Source of the DNA: Tanytarsus gracilentus
Lineage: Eukaryota > Arthropoda > Insecta > Diptera > Chironomidae
Direction: 5' to 3'
Length of the DNA stretch: 64,000 nucleotides
NCBI GenBank assembly: GCA_038502055.1
Contig: JAXRKN010000044.1
Span: 6,394,501 to 6,458,500 of the forward strand
Below, one piece after another: positions 1 to 12,800 of this stretch (position 1 is its first letter; the number at the start of each line of letters is the position of its first letter). The position numbers and the translations under genes were made by a program. The notes beneath the pieces are model-generated. The model ran no database searches. It saw only the letters and a program-made list of their open reading frames with translations, and had not been told where the DNA came from.

Positions 1-3000
1 CTATTTCATGATGTAAATTGATGGAGCTTAAGTGGACAACACTTGTCATGACATCATCCCATTCCATTCCAAGCTAAAGTTGTGCTGTGTGACAACAAAA
101 GCGACGCTCTGCTGAATGCATAAATAAACAGTTTGTCGATGATGCGAAACGATGACGATGAACGATGAGGATAGCATGCTTTTAAAGGAAGGGAGTAGGT
201 GGGTGTGGGATATGACGCAATGAGATCCCTAAACGCTGATCTCCTTCCACTCAATCTCATCTCATCGCTCAGTTACGGCGATGGCTGAACGTAGACTGAA
301 TGAAAGTTTGTCTCTATAGTTGTTGTTGTAATCTTTGTTGTTTACTTTGTGGACGCGATGAGCGACGAGTTTCGGTTAAATTGAAATGACATGTCTTTCA
401 AACTTTTTCTATCGCTCGCTCGTTCCCATGAGCAAAAAATGTTTTGCATAAACCAAACCAACAACATTTACACCGTGTGGATCAGGGATTTAGTTAAAGT
501 TTATGAAAATTGTAAACAGAAGTTTTTAGACTTAAATTTGGATGATTTAAGTTGTCAAAATTTGTACTCTGGAAGTTTTTAAATTTTTAAATGTTAACAA
601 ACAATTTTTGATAATTTACGAATAATTTTTTTGTTCACAATTAAATGTAAACATATTTTGTGATTTTTCTCTCAAATCCCTGACCTACTTCTTAAGTTTT
701 CTTTATTTTTCTCATTTAACCTCATTCAAAGTAAATTTCAATAATAACTTGAGCTTAGAAAATTCTCTCGATTAATCCACAAAGTCAAAAGCGATGTCGA
801 GCGCCATAAATTCGATTTAATTTCGTGGAAGAAATTATTTAATAGAGCACAATTTGCGGTAATTACGCGATGATGTTAACTTCAGCCGCACATAAACATA
901 CATGCCGTCACCATACACAACTACGTCATGCACACACTTTGTGTGATGTTCACCTCCGCAAGGCACAAATACAAAAATTTTCTAAGGTGTAAGTGTGGCA
1001 TGATAATGACTTATGTAAGCATGCGAAACGATTTTCCTTAATAGCATTCTTGTCGAGGCCACTTTATCTTTACCGCTTTTTATATTCAGCCTTATATTTC
1101 TCACTCGCGGCTTTCTTTCTCTCGATGATTACTTTACACTTAATTTCATTAATGTCATTTTTCTTCCCCTTACTTTTGTGAGTGTGTAATACATGTGAGG
1201 TTGAGCTTACTTCCTTAATGACTTTAAGCATGCCTCGATGATTAGTTTTATTGCGTGTGGATGACATTGAAGTGTGTGAGGGCTCTTTATTGAGATGTTT
1301 TAATAATTTTTATCGCAATAAAGCGATTACGTGGGTAAAAGCTCAAATCTGTTTTCGCTGTTGTCAAAATTCAAAGCTCTTTTTCTAAAAACTCAAAGCT
1401 TAAAAATCTTCTCAATGATTTAATTTATGAATGAACCTTTCGCAAAAAAAAGCTTGTTGCATAACTCTCGAGTACCTCGACAGTCGATATTTTTTCATTC
1501 ATTGACATGTTTCGTGCGAAATCCCAATTATTTTTCTCTCTCATCTCTCAAGAGACACTGTGTTTTTTTGTTCAACCTTAAATTATTTATCGAAACAAGG
1601 CAGCCATATGTGCATTGCATGAGAGAGAGACACATCACTCACGCTTATGTGTGTGCTGAATGTCAACAAGCGAATGAGTGAGAGATTTTTATTATACGAG
1701 TCTTTAAGGATGTGTGCTTATCTCGGGTAATAGAGAATTCACCGGAAACGTCCTAATTATCCTTCACCACACACACAATGTCTCATAATTAATGAAATTT
1801 TCATCCATAAAATGTGAAATGTGAGAGCGAACAGCAGGAGATGGAGGGCGTAAATTAATTTGGATGGTTTATATAAGAAGAAATATGATTACCTGTGGGT
1901 TTATTCAGCACTCTTTCATATGACTTGTTGTGTCGTCTGCCATATGCACGCACCCATGTACACACGAGCGCTTGATGAGTTTTCTTCTATCATTCAAATT
2001 TTTCTAAAGCTCACAACATCTATTTTGTCACACCAACCTTCCTTCCGCTTTTAACATGATTTTCACATCTTGTTGTGTACTCGAGTTTATTGTTGACGCT
2101 TAAAAAAGCACAAGCTCATCTTGGCGCTTTAATAAAAATGTCGTTACACATTTTCGAGATAATTTTTTGTGTGAGAGATAATAATTTGTGATACTAATTA
2201 GAATTTAATGAGGTGCTTGAGTTGGGTGGAGAGGATAATTTTTTGAAAGACACTCTTTTGTGTTAGAAATTAGGTCGATTAGAATTTAGAGCGAAAGTCT
2301 AAACGTCAAGGGGTGAAAATTATTTTATAAAAAAAATTGTAAAATCTCAAAATTTTCTCGTTGATCTCTTGCGACAAAAAAATTAAATCTCATCATGTCA
2401 TCTTTAAATTTCACTTCCTTCCAGCAATAATTCGACATTGTCGTCAAGAGCGAGAGTGAGAGAAAAGAAAATATAAAACGTGTTAAAGGAAAATCTAATG
2501 GATTATGGCAATTTGAATGTGTGTGTGGTGTTATATAAGGATTAAATTTTCTTCTCAGCTCTTTTCACTCGGCATACACCAAGGATGTATGTAAATAAGA
2601 AGAATAAAAATATTAGATGAAAAGGATTTGGGTGAATGAGAACGAATCTTGGCATCGAGAGCAGAGCATGTGAGTGTTTGAGATGTGATATGTGTCAATG
2701 TTAAATATTTGGTGCTCCTCGTACATGGCGGAGTTTCTGTGAGAGACTTGAGAGTGTTTCTTTTATTATTCTACTTGCTGAAGCAAAAGTGACGATGATG
2801 ATGGTTAGGAATTGTGTTGTATAATGATTTTGAATGTGTTTAATTCAAGGGGTGCAAAACTTGGGTTAAAAAATTTATTCAAATCTTTTAAAATGTTTAG
2901 TCCTACAAACATGAGTGTTCAACCCATTTTTATTCCTCCACCCTTTAACAATTGAAGCACTGTATACATTGATATTGATATTTCCATCGACACTGTCGCA

Positions 3001-3804
3001 TCTTACACTCGATTGTGCTTTTTGCGCTTGAAAGAATTGTTGATGCTCATATTCGATCAATATGTTTGTACAATTGACACTTTGATAGGATTCGTGAATC
3101 GTGTGAACATCTTATTTTAAATTCTTGATCTGCTTGAGAATGTTTCATGACGTGATGTCGAATAAAATGCTACAGAATTAAGGATGAAAATTTAAAATTC
3201 AATTTTAACTTTTTAATGTGAAATTTTTCAAGATTTTTTAAATTTAAAGGTTTCAAACTCTTTAAAAATTTTATTTTTCAAAAACCTTTTAAAAATCCAA
3301 AATCCTCAGACATAAAAATCTGAGAACACATTTGAATGGCTTAATAAAACATAAGATAGAATCGATTTCTCGAAAATTTGTTATCGAATCATACAACCTT
3401 CAGCTTTACATCCCAAATTGAAATTCAATCTTTAATTTATTTTTTTAAATATTGATTTAAAGAAAAAAATTTATCAATACAGAAAATCTTGAGGAATTTC
3501 CATCAAAATATTCCATACATAAAAATTGTTGAATGCAAATTTTTCCTCTTCACAGGAACAAAAAATTTACTTCTCATCAAAAATTCAGAGCAATAAGTGA
3601 AGAATGGCATGGCATGAAAGAAAAGTCATTTAAATATGAAATTTTTTTATTGTGAAAAACTAAAAATGATAACAAGAGAAAGTTCAAGTGCTTCGAAGAA
3701 ATAATAAAAAAAATTACATTAAAATTTACTTTACATAAGAGAAACTCTTTTGGACAGACATCAGTCGGAGGCGAAGAGAAAGAAGAGTAGTTTTTAAGAA
3801 ATTC
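1..3804. other. AT-rich upstream spacer, no gene supported
   Basis: No exon with a conserved domain or a convincing splice context is visible on either strand. The short open frames here are low-complexity and lack flanking signals. The stretch precedes the signal-peptide exon of the Sidestep-like gene and may hold its promoter and untranslated exons, but I cannot place them. Confidence 0.5.
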
Positions 3805-6800
3805 ATGAGAATGCATTCAAAATTCAAATTGTACACCATCTTCAATGGAATTATTCACGTTATCTTTCTTCTCAACATCCTGATCTATTTCAACAATGGC
3901 TATGTAAAAATGCAATTGACGGAGAAAGCGGAAAAGAATGGTGAGTGAATATGAATTTTGCATTTATTACTTTTTCGTCAAGAGAGAGAGTTGATGAAAT
4001 GCAAAGCACGATCTTCACTTTGAAGAGTAGCGTGTGCATTGGGAGAGAGATGAGTTGGAGAAAACGAGGTGACGCTAAGAGCTTTTTTATGGCAGTTATG
4101 AGCAAAGAAAGATTACTTGCGACATTTTTACTCGAGAACACTTTGAAAAGTGGAACATTTTTATGATCTCGGTGTGAAGAGGCTCTAAAGAGAGTGTCGG
4201 ATGGGAATTTTCTGTGAGCATATTGAGTGAAAATTTAAGTGGATAAAAATAAATATTTTATGGTAAATTTAATATCAAGATGCAAAAAAACATTCTTTTC
4301 ATGTATTAAATTTCACAAAAATTTAAAAAAATTAATTACAAAATAAAATCACCCAATTTAACATTCATGAAACTCTTTCTACTGCAAACATTAAAATTAA
4401 TTCTCTCCCATTAGCATGAAAATGCCTATGATAATTTCTCTTGTGTTAGATCAACATTTCATTATGGCTTATTTGGAAAAATCAATGTTCATGAGTTGGA
4501 AAAACATTTGAAATTTTAATCGCCCTCAATAATATTTCTCGATTAATTTGTTTTAACATCAGAGCGTCGAGTTGAAAATCATCGAACGTCATTTGCATTT
4601 TAATAATTGAAAAACATTTGTTGAATTGTCCCTTTTACAATATCAATTTGTACAATTCATTGCAGCACGCGTACAAAACATTCGCGGTATATGTTGAAAA
4701 TTTTAAATTTAAAATTTAATTTCGTGTCAACAAGAATTATTTCACATGACAATTCTGGTTGAGAAAATGAAATAAATTTTAAAACTGTGCGACAACAAAA
4801 ATAAAATGTATAAAAAGTTGCTTGATATGCATGTGCAGTTTAAAAAAATGTGACATAAATTATATCACACTGGGGTATTTTATTATATTTTTTTCTCGCT
4901 TCACTTTATGTGTGGGAATCGCGACGTGAATTAAACGGAAGAAATCAACATGAAACCAATGAAAACTGTCAGTTTTCTGCAAATTATATGAAAATCAAAC
5001 GGGTTGACACTTTTGTAATTATTTTTTAATTTTTTTCATAAAATCTTCTGCTTTTGTTGCAGTTCAGACTTAAAGTTTTATTGCAGTTTTAAAATAATGT
5101 AAACAAATAATTTAAGAGCGCTCAACCCTTGCAACACTTATTTCACCCTCCCACCAAAAAAAGCACACAGCGCTATTAAAATATTATATCGTTTGCCTCA
5201 CTCGGTTTCCTTGCTCTCTCTGGAGCTGGTGTGTATTTTTATTATACGAAAAATGTACATATATTCCTAGTCAGTTTAACTTTCCGTTTGTTCTCTCTCT
5301 CACTCATTGTGTAGTCTATAAAATTCAATAAAACAGTTTTTATGACATTTTTATTGCAATTACAACTCTCACTTTGAAAAAAGAGGAGGAAAAATTGTAC
5401 CGAGACATAAAAATTTCCCTTTTGAATATATTTTTTTTATTTCACAATGCAAAGTTTTAAAGACGTTAAATTAGCAAGGAATATCAATTGAGTCATGATG
5501 TTAAATTATTTTTTATTGCTGGCCTTTTCGAATAATATGCTTTAAAAAATTTAATTCAGTAAAATAAAATTTTAAACTTTTGAACTCCAATTCAAAAGCT
5601 CTCAATTAAAATTTCAAAGCAACATAACTTTACATACAAGCATTGAAACCTATAAAGCAAATTTAATTCCAACTTCTGATTGTAAAAATGTTCTCATGAC
5701 TCGAGGGCCCTCGAGGGAATTTTAATTAATTGAATTAATTAAAAGCTACTGAAAGTTCAAACATATATGCATAAAATTGAGCGTTTTCGCTACTCGCTTG
5801 GTAAACTAAACACTATGCATTCATTAAGTTATGAGCAACTCTCACAAACCTTTTTCTACTCTAAAATCATTTTGAAATTTTATGAATAGTAACCTATGAA
5901 ATTTCTCTCTATTTTTAAATCCACAGTGAAGACAATTGAGAAGGCTGCTGTCGAAGGGCGGAAAGTTTCGCTTCCGTGTCCGCTTTCAGGCCCGTCCAGA
6001 GATAAGGCCTATATGGTCTTATGGTTTAAAAATGATGTAAAAATTCCCATTTATAGGTGAGTTAAAAATGTGTGTGGGTGTGGCATGATTAAAGGTCATA
6101 ACTCGCGAGTGTATTTATGTGAAATAAAAATTGATTATGTTTGAGTTAATTAAAAATAATTTAATTTTCTAATAGTTAAACTAAAAGAAGTGAGTCAGAC
6201 ACGAGCAAATTTTTGAAAAATTAAAATACGTTATAAAAAATTTAAAATAAATATTGTTCGTGTCTGATTCCCATCTATTTTTAGCTTTTCAAATGTTTTT
6301 TTTTCGGAATAATTTATGCAACCCCAAAGAGATATTTTATTTTTTTTGATTTACAACTCTCCACATATGCATAAAATAGAACTAATAAAAAATTTCACCG
6401 TCATTTAAATTACAGTTTCGATGTTCGCGGTAAGAAGCTTGAGGACGCACGCCATTGGAGTGCGCCTGAAATATTCGGATCTCGTGCCAAATTCAACACC
6501 GATACGGAGCCAGCCACACTCGATATCGAAGATATTCGGCGACATGACGAAGGAATTTACCGATGTCGTGTTGACTTTCGCAATAGTCAAACGCAGAGCT
6601 TTAGATATAACTTAACAGTCATTAGTAAGTTCAATGTGAAAGAAATTACCACCGTGCCCAATTATTTACCTTTTACTTTTTCTCTTTACAGTTTTACCCG
6701 AATATCCTGTGGTGTTAAATCGGTGGGGTCGACCATTAAACGGAACAGTCCTCGGGCCGAAAGAGGAGGTAATTTCACAAGTTCTTGCTCGGCCGTCATT

Positions 6801-9800
6801 AAAGCCAATTAAAATTGTTTCATACCTTTCTCACTTTTTTTTAAGGGCGATGACGTTCTTCTAACATGTCGAGTTGTTGGAGGTAAGGCACTCTCTTTTT
6901 TTAAATTGTAATTTATTGCTGGACATAGAAAAAAATTCACTCAAAAGGGTTCAATTAAAAGTAATTGGAAGAATATCTCTAATTATTCCATATGACCTCG
7001 CACCTCTTCAAAATTGAACTTTAATTAACTCCTTTTAAATTTTTTATATTGCATTTTTTTTTCGTTTAACGTGAATGAGTTTGAGTTGAAAAAAAGTTTT
7101 CCAATTAATTTTCAAACATTGAAATGAAAGAAAAATGGAAGAGAAAAGAAAAATCCACAGAGTGGAAATGGAAAGCCCACAAATGAAAATTAAAAAGTTT
7201 TTTCTTCTCCACCTCAGTCTCGTTTTGCAATTAAACATACATTGATTATTAAATGAAATTTTCTAAAGCCTAATTTTATTATATTGTTTGAAAATGAAAA
7301 ACTTTTCGCTCGGAAAATGGAAAATATTTCTATATAATTTTCCACACCGGCAGTGCTCTAAAATCGGACAATTTCGAGTGAGGTAGAAATTAGGTGTCGG
7401 GGAGAATTTTAGTGTTCCATGCAATCAATCAATTAAATTTGAAAATGCAAATTAAGTCCCACGTGAATTTGTGCGCGCAACGTTGTTGAAAAGCATTTTG
7501 TTGCATTTGCTGACGGAAAATTTGAAATTAGTTGAGTGAAAGAATGATTGAAGCTTTTCCTTGTGGTGGATTAAAAATGATGCAAAATATAAATTTACAC
7601 TTTAAAATTTCACCTCGATACTTTCCTCAAATCCCATTACACCTTAATAAGCTATCATGAACACTCTCACGAAGATTTAACCATCCTGACTAGAAATTCA
7701 ATCAAAATTTTTCCCTCCACAAGAATTTCCATTAAAGCTCGCATGTAAAATTTTCTCTCCGTATCTCTTTCATGATTTTATCTTAGTGCTGTTGTTCCGA
7801 TAGCAAAAACCTCCACTATGCACAATGAACATCGTCATCGTTCCATCGAAAATGTACATTTTGATTAGCATGGCTCGTTTTGCTTGTGCTCTCGCCTACA
7901 CCTTTATATGTGTGCGCATAACAACCCGCTCTAGATGGACGTGTATCACAAAATTATGTTTATTGTGCAATTATTTGTGTAAATATACACAGAAATCGAG
8001 GGTGGGAGAGTTGAGCTACAGGAAAAGGTAAAATGTGAAATTTTCATGGCTAGAAATTTAATTTTCACTCGAGGATAAGACTCTGATTTTATCTAAGTTT
8101 CTACTAAATTTAGTCGCAGTGTCTACCCCTAGAGACTTTTTTAAGAGAGCAAAAGCATGCAAGCGAGAGTTTGCTAAAGCAGCGAAAAATATTATGCAAA
8201 ATTGCAATAGCGAGTGTACATGTGAAAATTTTCGTATGTGTGCTTACACCAAGAAGCATGCAAGTGTAAAATTTAATGAAACGAAACTACAAAACGGCTT
8301 TTGCTGAGCATTGCTTTTTGACTTCTTTTCCCTTAATGTTTATACACACATTTTCGTGTTTGAAATATTTAAGGAAGCATGAAAAAAATCTATCTGCAAA
8401 TTTCCGGTGTATGTAAATTGCAACGTTGTTGAAATCATGATTTCGAGTCGAATTAATTTATGGCTGTTGATTCCTCCGGAAGAAGTAAAACTATCAATTG
8501 AGTTATTTACATTTAATCGTTGAACTTTCATCTAAATCGTCTTCGATGAAATGTTCATTAATTTTTACACATGTGAAAATTTCATGGAATTGTTTTATTT
8601 TAATATTTTTATTTGCATAAATTTCCAATCAGCGCTAAGTCAACATAATGGATTGCCATTGATGCTGTGGGTAATCAACGAAGTGAACACTAATCAAATA
8701 TGAATCTCACACTTCATCCATCGAGATTTATTTGTATTTTGAGAGAGTAATTTGAATTAAAATTGATTGGCAACGAAAGTCCAATTGCAAGTTCAATTGC
8801 AAACATTCACAGAACAATATCGAAAAGCATTTGCCGCTCTTTGCTAAATTCTATTATTTGCATTGTTATATGTGGTTGGAAAATTTTGGGATTAAAAATT
8901 GTTAAATTTATTTTAAAAAAAAAGAAAATAAATAAAATTAAATAAATTATATTTTTTTTGATTTACCAACCCTCGACTCAAATCCCTTGCACTAGAACTA
9001 ATTCTCTCAATTTCTAACCTCACATGCACCTAGGCTAAAAACTAAACTAATAAATAAAATAAATTTTCGTGTGTATTTTCGCCTTTTCAAACGAGCAAGT
9101 GGCACGAACTATTGGGATTTTTCCGTATAGTCTCACGCTTAATCGACAATTCAGTTTTGTGAAACTTGTTAGCGAAATAATGAATAGATTTGCAATTGTT
9201 TAATGGATGAAAATTGCACTTAATATTGTCCATTCCAATTTCGCCGTGTCATGGTCAAACAACATGTAAACTGCAGTCGAGAAACTATTTGCAGTATTTT
9301 GCAATAACTGCATTTGAAAAGCGGCGTCAATGGTGCGAATTGAGTGAGAAATGCGAGGATCACATACAATATGATTGTACATTGTGGTCAGCATGGCTTA
9401 GATGTGGAACAATTTTCATATGGAGAGGAAATAAATGTCATTCATCGAGGGACCTCTGTTTTTTTGTTTTGTTAATAGGATTTTACATGAAAATTGAAAT
9501 GACGAATGTTTGCACGTTTAGCTTTGATTGAGCATTGCAGAGGACTGCATTCGAGTGGAATTTTTCAGTCTGTAATTTGTTAATTTTTTTGTTTCAATGA
9601 TTGAAAAAAAATAGAAAGAACATTTTTAAATTTTTAATTTTTTTGGGAGCTTTCGAAAGCTTTTCTACATTTAAGAAGCTTTTTAAAAATATTTTTTGAA
9701 ATTCAACATATTTTAAAAAATTCAAAATAAAAAGTGTCCTTTCCTCACATTTTAATTAAAGGCAACTCAAAAAACTCACTCTTTCATGTTTAATTACAGG

Positions 9801-12800
9801 CCGTCCATCGCCGCAAGTGCGGTGGCTCGTGAATGGACTGATTGTAGACGAGCAAGTTGAACAGCAAACTGGTGATTTAACCGAGAATCGATTGATGTGG
9901 CCTCAAGTACAAAGGTCTGATTTAAATTCAATATTTACTTGTCAAGCGATAAATACGCCACTTGTCGATGCGAGAGAGAGCAGCTTTGTGCTGGATCTGC
10001 ACTGTAAGTTTTTCCTCGTTTCTATATTTGATTAATAACTCTACAGTATCTCCACATGAAGACATTTTGTTATGTTCATTTTTCAACTTTTTTTTCCTTC
10101 ATCCTCCCATCGAAATTCAATTTACTGTACATGAGTAGGTGGGAACGGACATGAGAGAAGAAAGAAAAATTTTCTATAAAGGAATCTGTGCATTTGACAT
10201 GTGTCTCAGTAGTAAAGAGAGAATTTCTCTCAATAGTGCGGTTACAATAGGGATGGAAGAACGTTATATAAGCACTTCCTTATTGCAAACTCAATTTTCG
10301 AAACGGATCAATCATTGTTCGATTTGTAAGAATGAAATGCTTCAGTTAAAAATATTTTCTTATGATGAAGGTTTTTTAAAGAATTTTGGGTGAGTTTAAA
10401 TTTTCGTCGAGAAAAGTCAAAAACGAAATCTTTTAATTTAAAAATGAATTTTAAAGTGGAAAAATACGTTATAAAAAACTTAGAAATTTATTTTAAATTT
10501 TTTTAACACATAAAAAGTTGATTAAAAATTTGAACCTTAGTCTAGCTTTCGAGCTCTGGAAAAGGAAATTAAAACGGGTGCGTCTTCCTGGTAAATTCAG
10601 CGTGCTCCCTTTTAGTAATCAATAAATCAATCAATCAAAAGTTGAAACGAACTTGAAAAGTCTTCATTGATATTAAAAGTAAATTTGAGCAATATTTACA
10701 GTCATGTCCAAAAGTCTAAAACGAATTCAAATGAATATTTAAAAAAATATATTAAATAATTTGAATTTATTTACTCAAAAAGATTGATTGAGAAAATGGA
10801 ATGAAATAATGAACTTTTACAACCCCAAGGGAGAATCTAAAATTAAATTTTGTAGCCACGAGAATTTTCATTGAAAACTCTATAAAGTTGAAGAATTCAA
10901 ATTAAAAAGTTGTAAAAATATTTGCACAAAGTAAAACCAACAAATTTTGTTCATTTCTCATCATCAACAGTAAAGCCATTGACAGTGGAGATACTCAACA
11001 AGAAAATGCCACTTGTGGCTGACCGACGCTATGAAGTGCAATGCGAAAGTACTGGCTCGAGACCGAACGCCATAATTACATGGTACAAGGGAAAGAGACA
11101 GCTGAGAAGAGCGAAGGTAAGTAATGACCATTGGTGTTGTTGGAGCAGAACTAAAGTGTGTTGAAAATTTAATGCTTCGAGGCTTAATGCAGTCACTTGC
11201 TCTACAGCATAATTGCTGTCGTAAAATTTAAATTCTAGGGAAGAAAAATTTTATAATTTTTAAAATCAATAATTTTTTTAAACTGAAAATATTTGTTAAA
11301 AAAACTCAAAATCGTCAACCCTTGCAATCTCTTTAAAATTATGCTCTCAATTTTCTCTCATATCGTTCCAGAAGAATTTTCAAAACATTTTCCGATAACG
11401 ATCGAATCTTTAATCTCATTCGATGTATTAACTTTTCATAGCTGCAGCTCTGCTATGTGCATTAGTTGATTCCATAATCATTTATTCATAATGCATTATA
11501 ATGCATCTCCTCGTTCCTGGTAAACTTCAACTCAGCACAATTTTCATTGTCTTTATCCTCGCAAAATGCATCCATAGAAATTTCCATTCGAGGCTTAAAA
11601 TAACGTCAATGCATTTAATTCATAAATTCATGAAGTCGCTTTTCCACTTATTGTTAATCTCTTTGAAGTTTTGTTGCATCCTAAAATAAGCGGAAAAAGA
11701 TTTCTTTATTTATTGCCATTCATTGTGAGATAAGCGAGCAAATTGAGCGTATAGGAAATTCGACATCTTTCTTTAATGCATACAACAGAAGTCGCTTACA
11801 CATAGATTTTCGAAGGGAGAGAAAAGCCATTGAGTGTGAAAGGCAATCAAGTTAAATTGGATATGAGAAGCGAGGAAAGGAAGAGAATAAGAGGAAAATT
11901 TATAGGAAAAAATTTATTTAATCGGAAGTGGAAAACTTTTTTTTTTCTGAAGATGTCGTTAATTAAAGTACTTAAAGGGGTGTGAAATAATTTTTTTAAA
12001 AAATTCATTAAGAATTAAATTTTTATATTTTTATCGAAATCAACCGCACCTTAAAATCAACACTTGAGTTCATGTCCTTAACAAACGTCCATTTTTCTAT
12101 GAAAATAATTGCCTGCAAAAGTTATTCCGCGCCCATTTCCTTCCTGTAACTTTCTTCTTTTTCTTAAAGCTCTCAACTTAATTTTGATTATGATGATGGC
12201 AATAGTTGAGCCGCTGTTAAGGAAGTCTTTGTGCGGCAAAAACGAGCTTATTAATTATTTATTATTCACCTTCAAATTCTAAGAAGGAGAGAACTGCACA
12301 GACCACGCAGTCATTCATTAATTTTTATGACTTTCGTATCGCAATGTGCCATTGCTCTGGCACTCAGGAAATAATGGATGGTTGGTGGAGCGTGAAAGCT
12401 TCCCTAATTTGCTACTCGTCGGCAATTTTACATCCCATTTTAGTCAATAAATTACGCTTTTTTTTCGAGAGTGTCCTCAATTTTTACATGCACACTCACT
12501 TGGCCAAAGTCGATTAACGATTACAGAAATTATTCATGTAGAACAACATTGCCAGAAGCACATCAATATATTTATTTTGCCACTTTTGCTTGGCGGTGCG
12601 TGGCCATCATCGTTGTAATGACTATAAAAATGAAAATTATGTAAAAAGTGATATCATAAATTTTTTCGAGGGGCGTTCGACTTTGGTTTAAATTTGATCT
12701 TTAAAGCTCTTAAAATAAAAGCATGAAATTAAATTAAATTTTTTTAATTTAAGAATAAAATTGTTTTTTGAGTTTCTAAACCCTTGAAATTTTATTTTTA

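Noticed and set aside
1070..1267. 65-codon minus-strand Lys-rich frame
   Set aside because: It overlaps an equally open plus-strand frame and is low-complexity.
9214..9531. 105-codon plus-strand frame in the Sidestep-like gene's 2.9-kb intron
   Set aside because: It has Cys and Trp but no Ig pattern, and the flanking exons already join in phase at 6882/9800.
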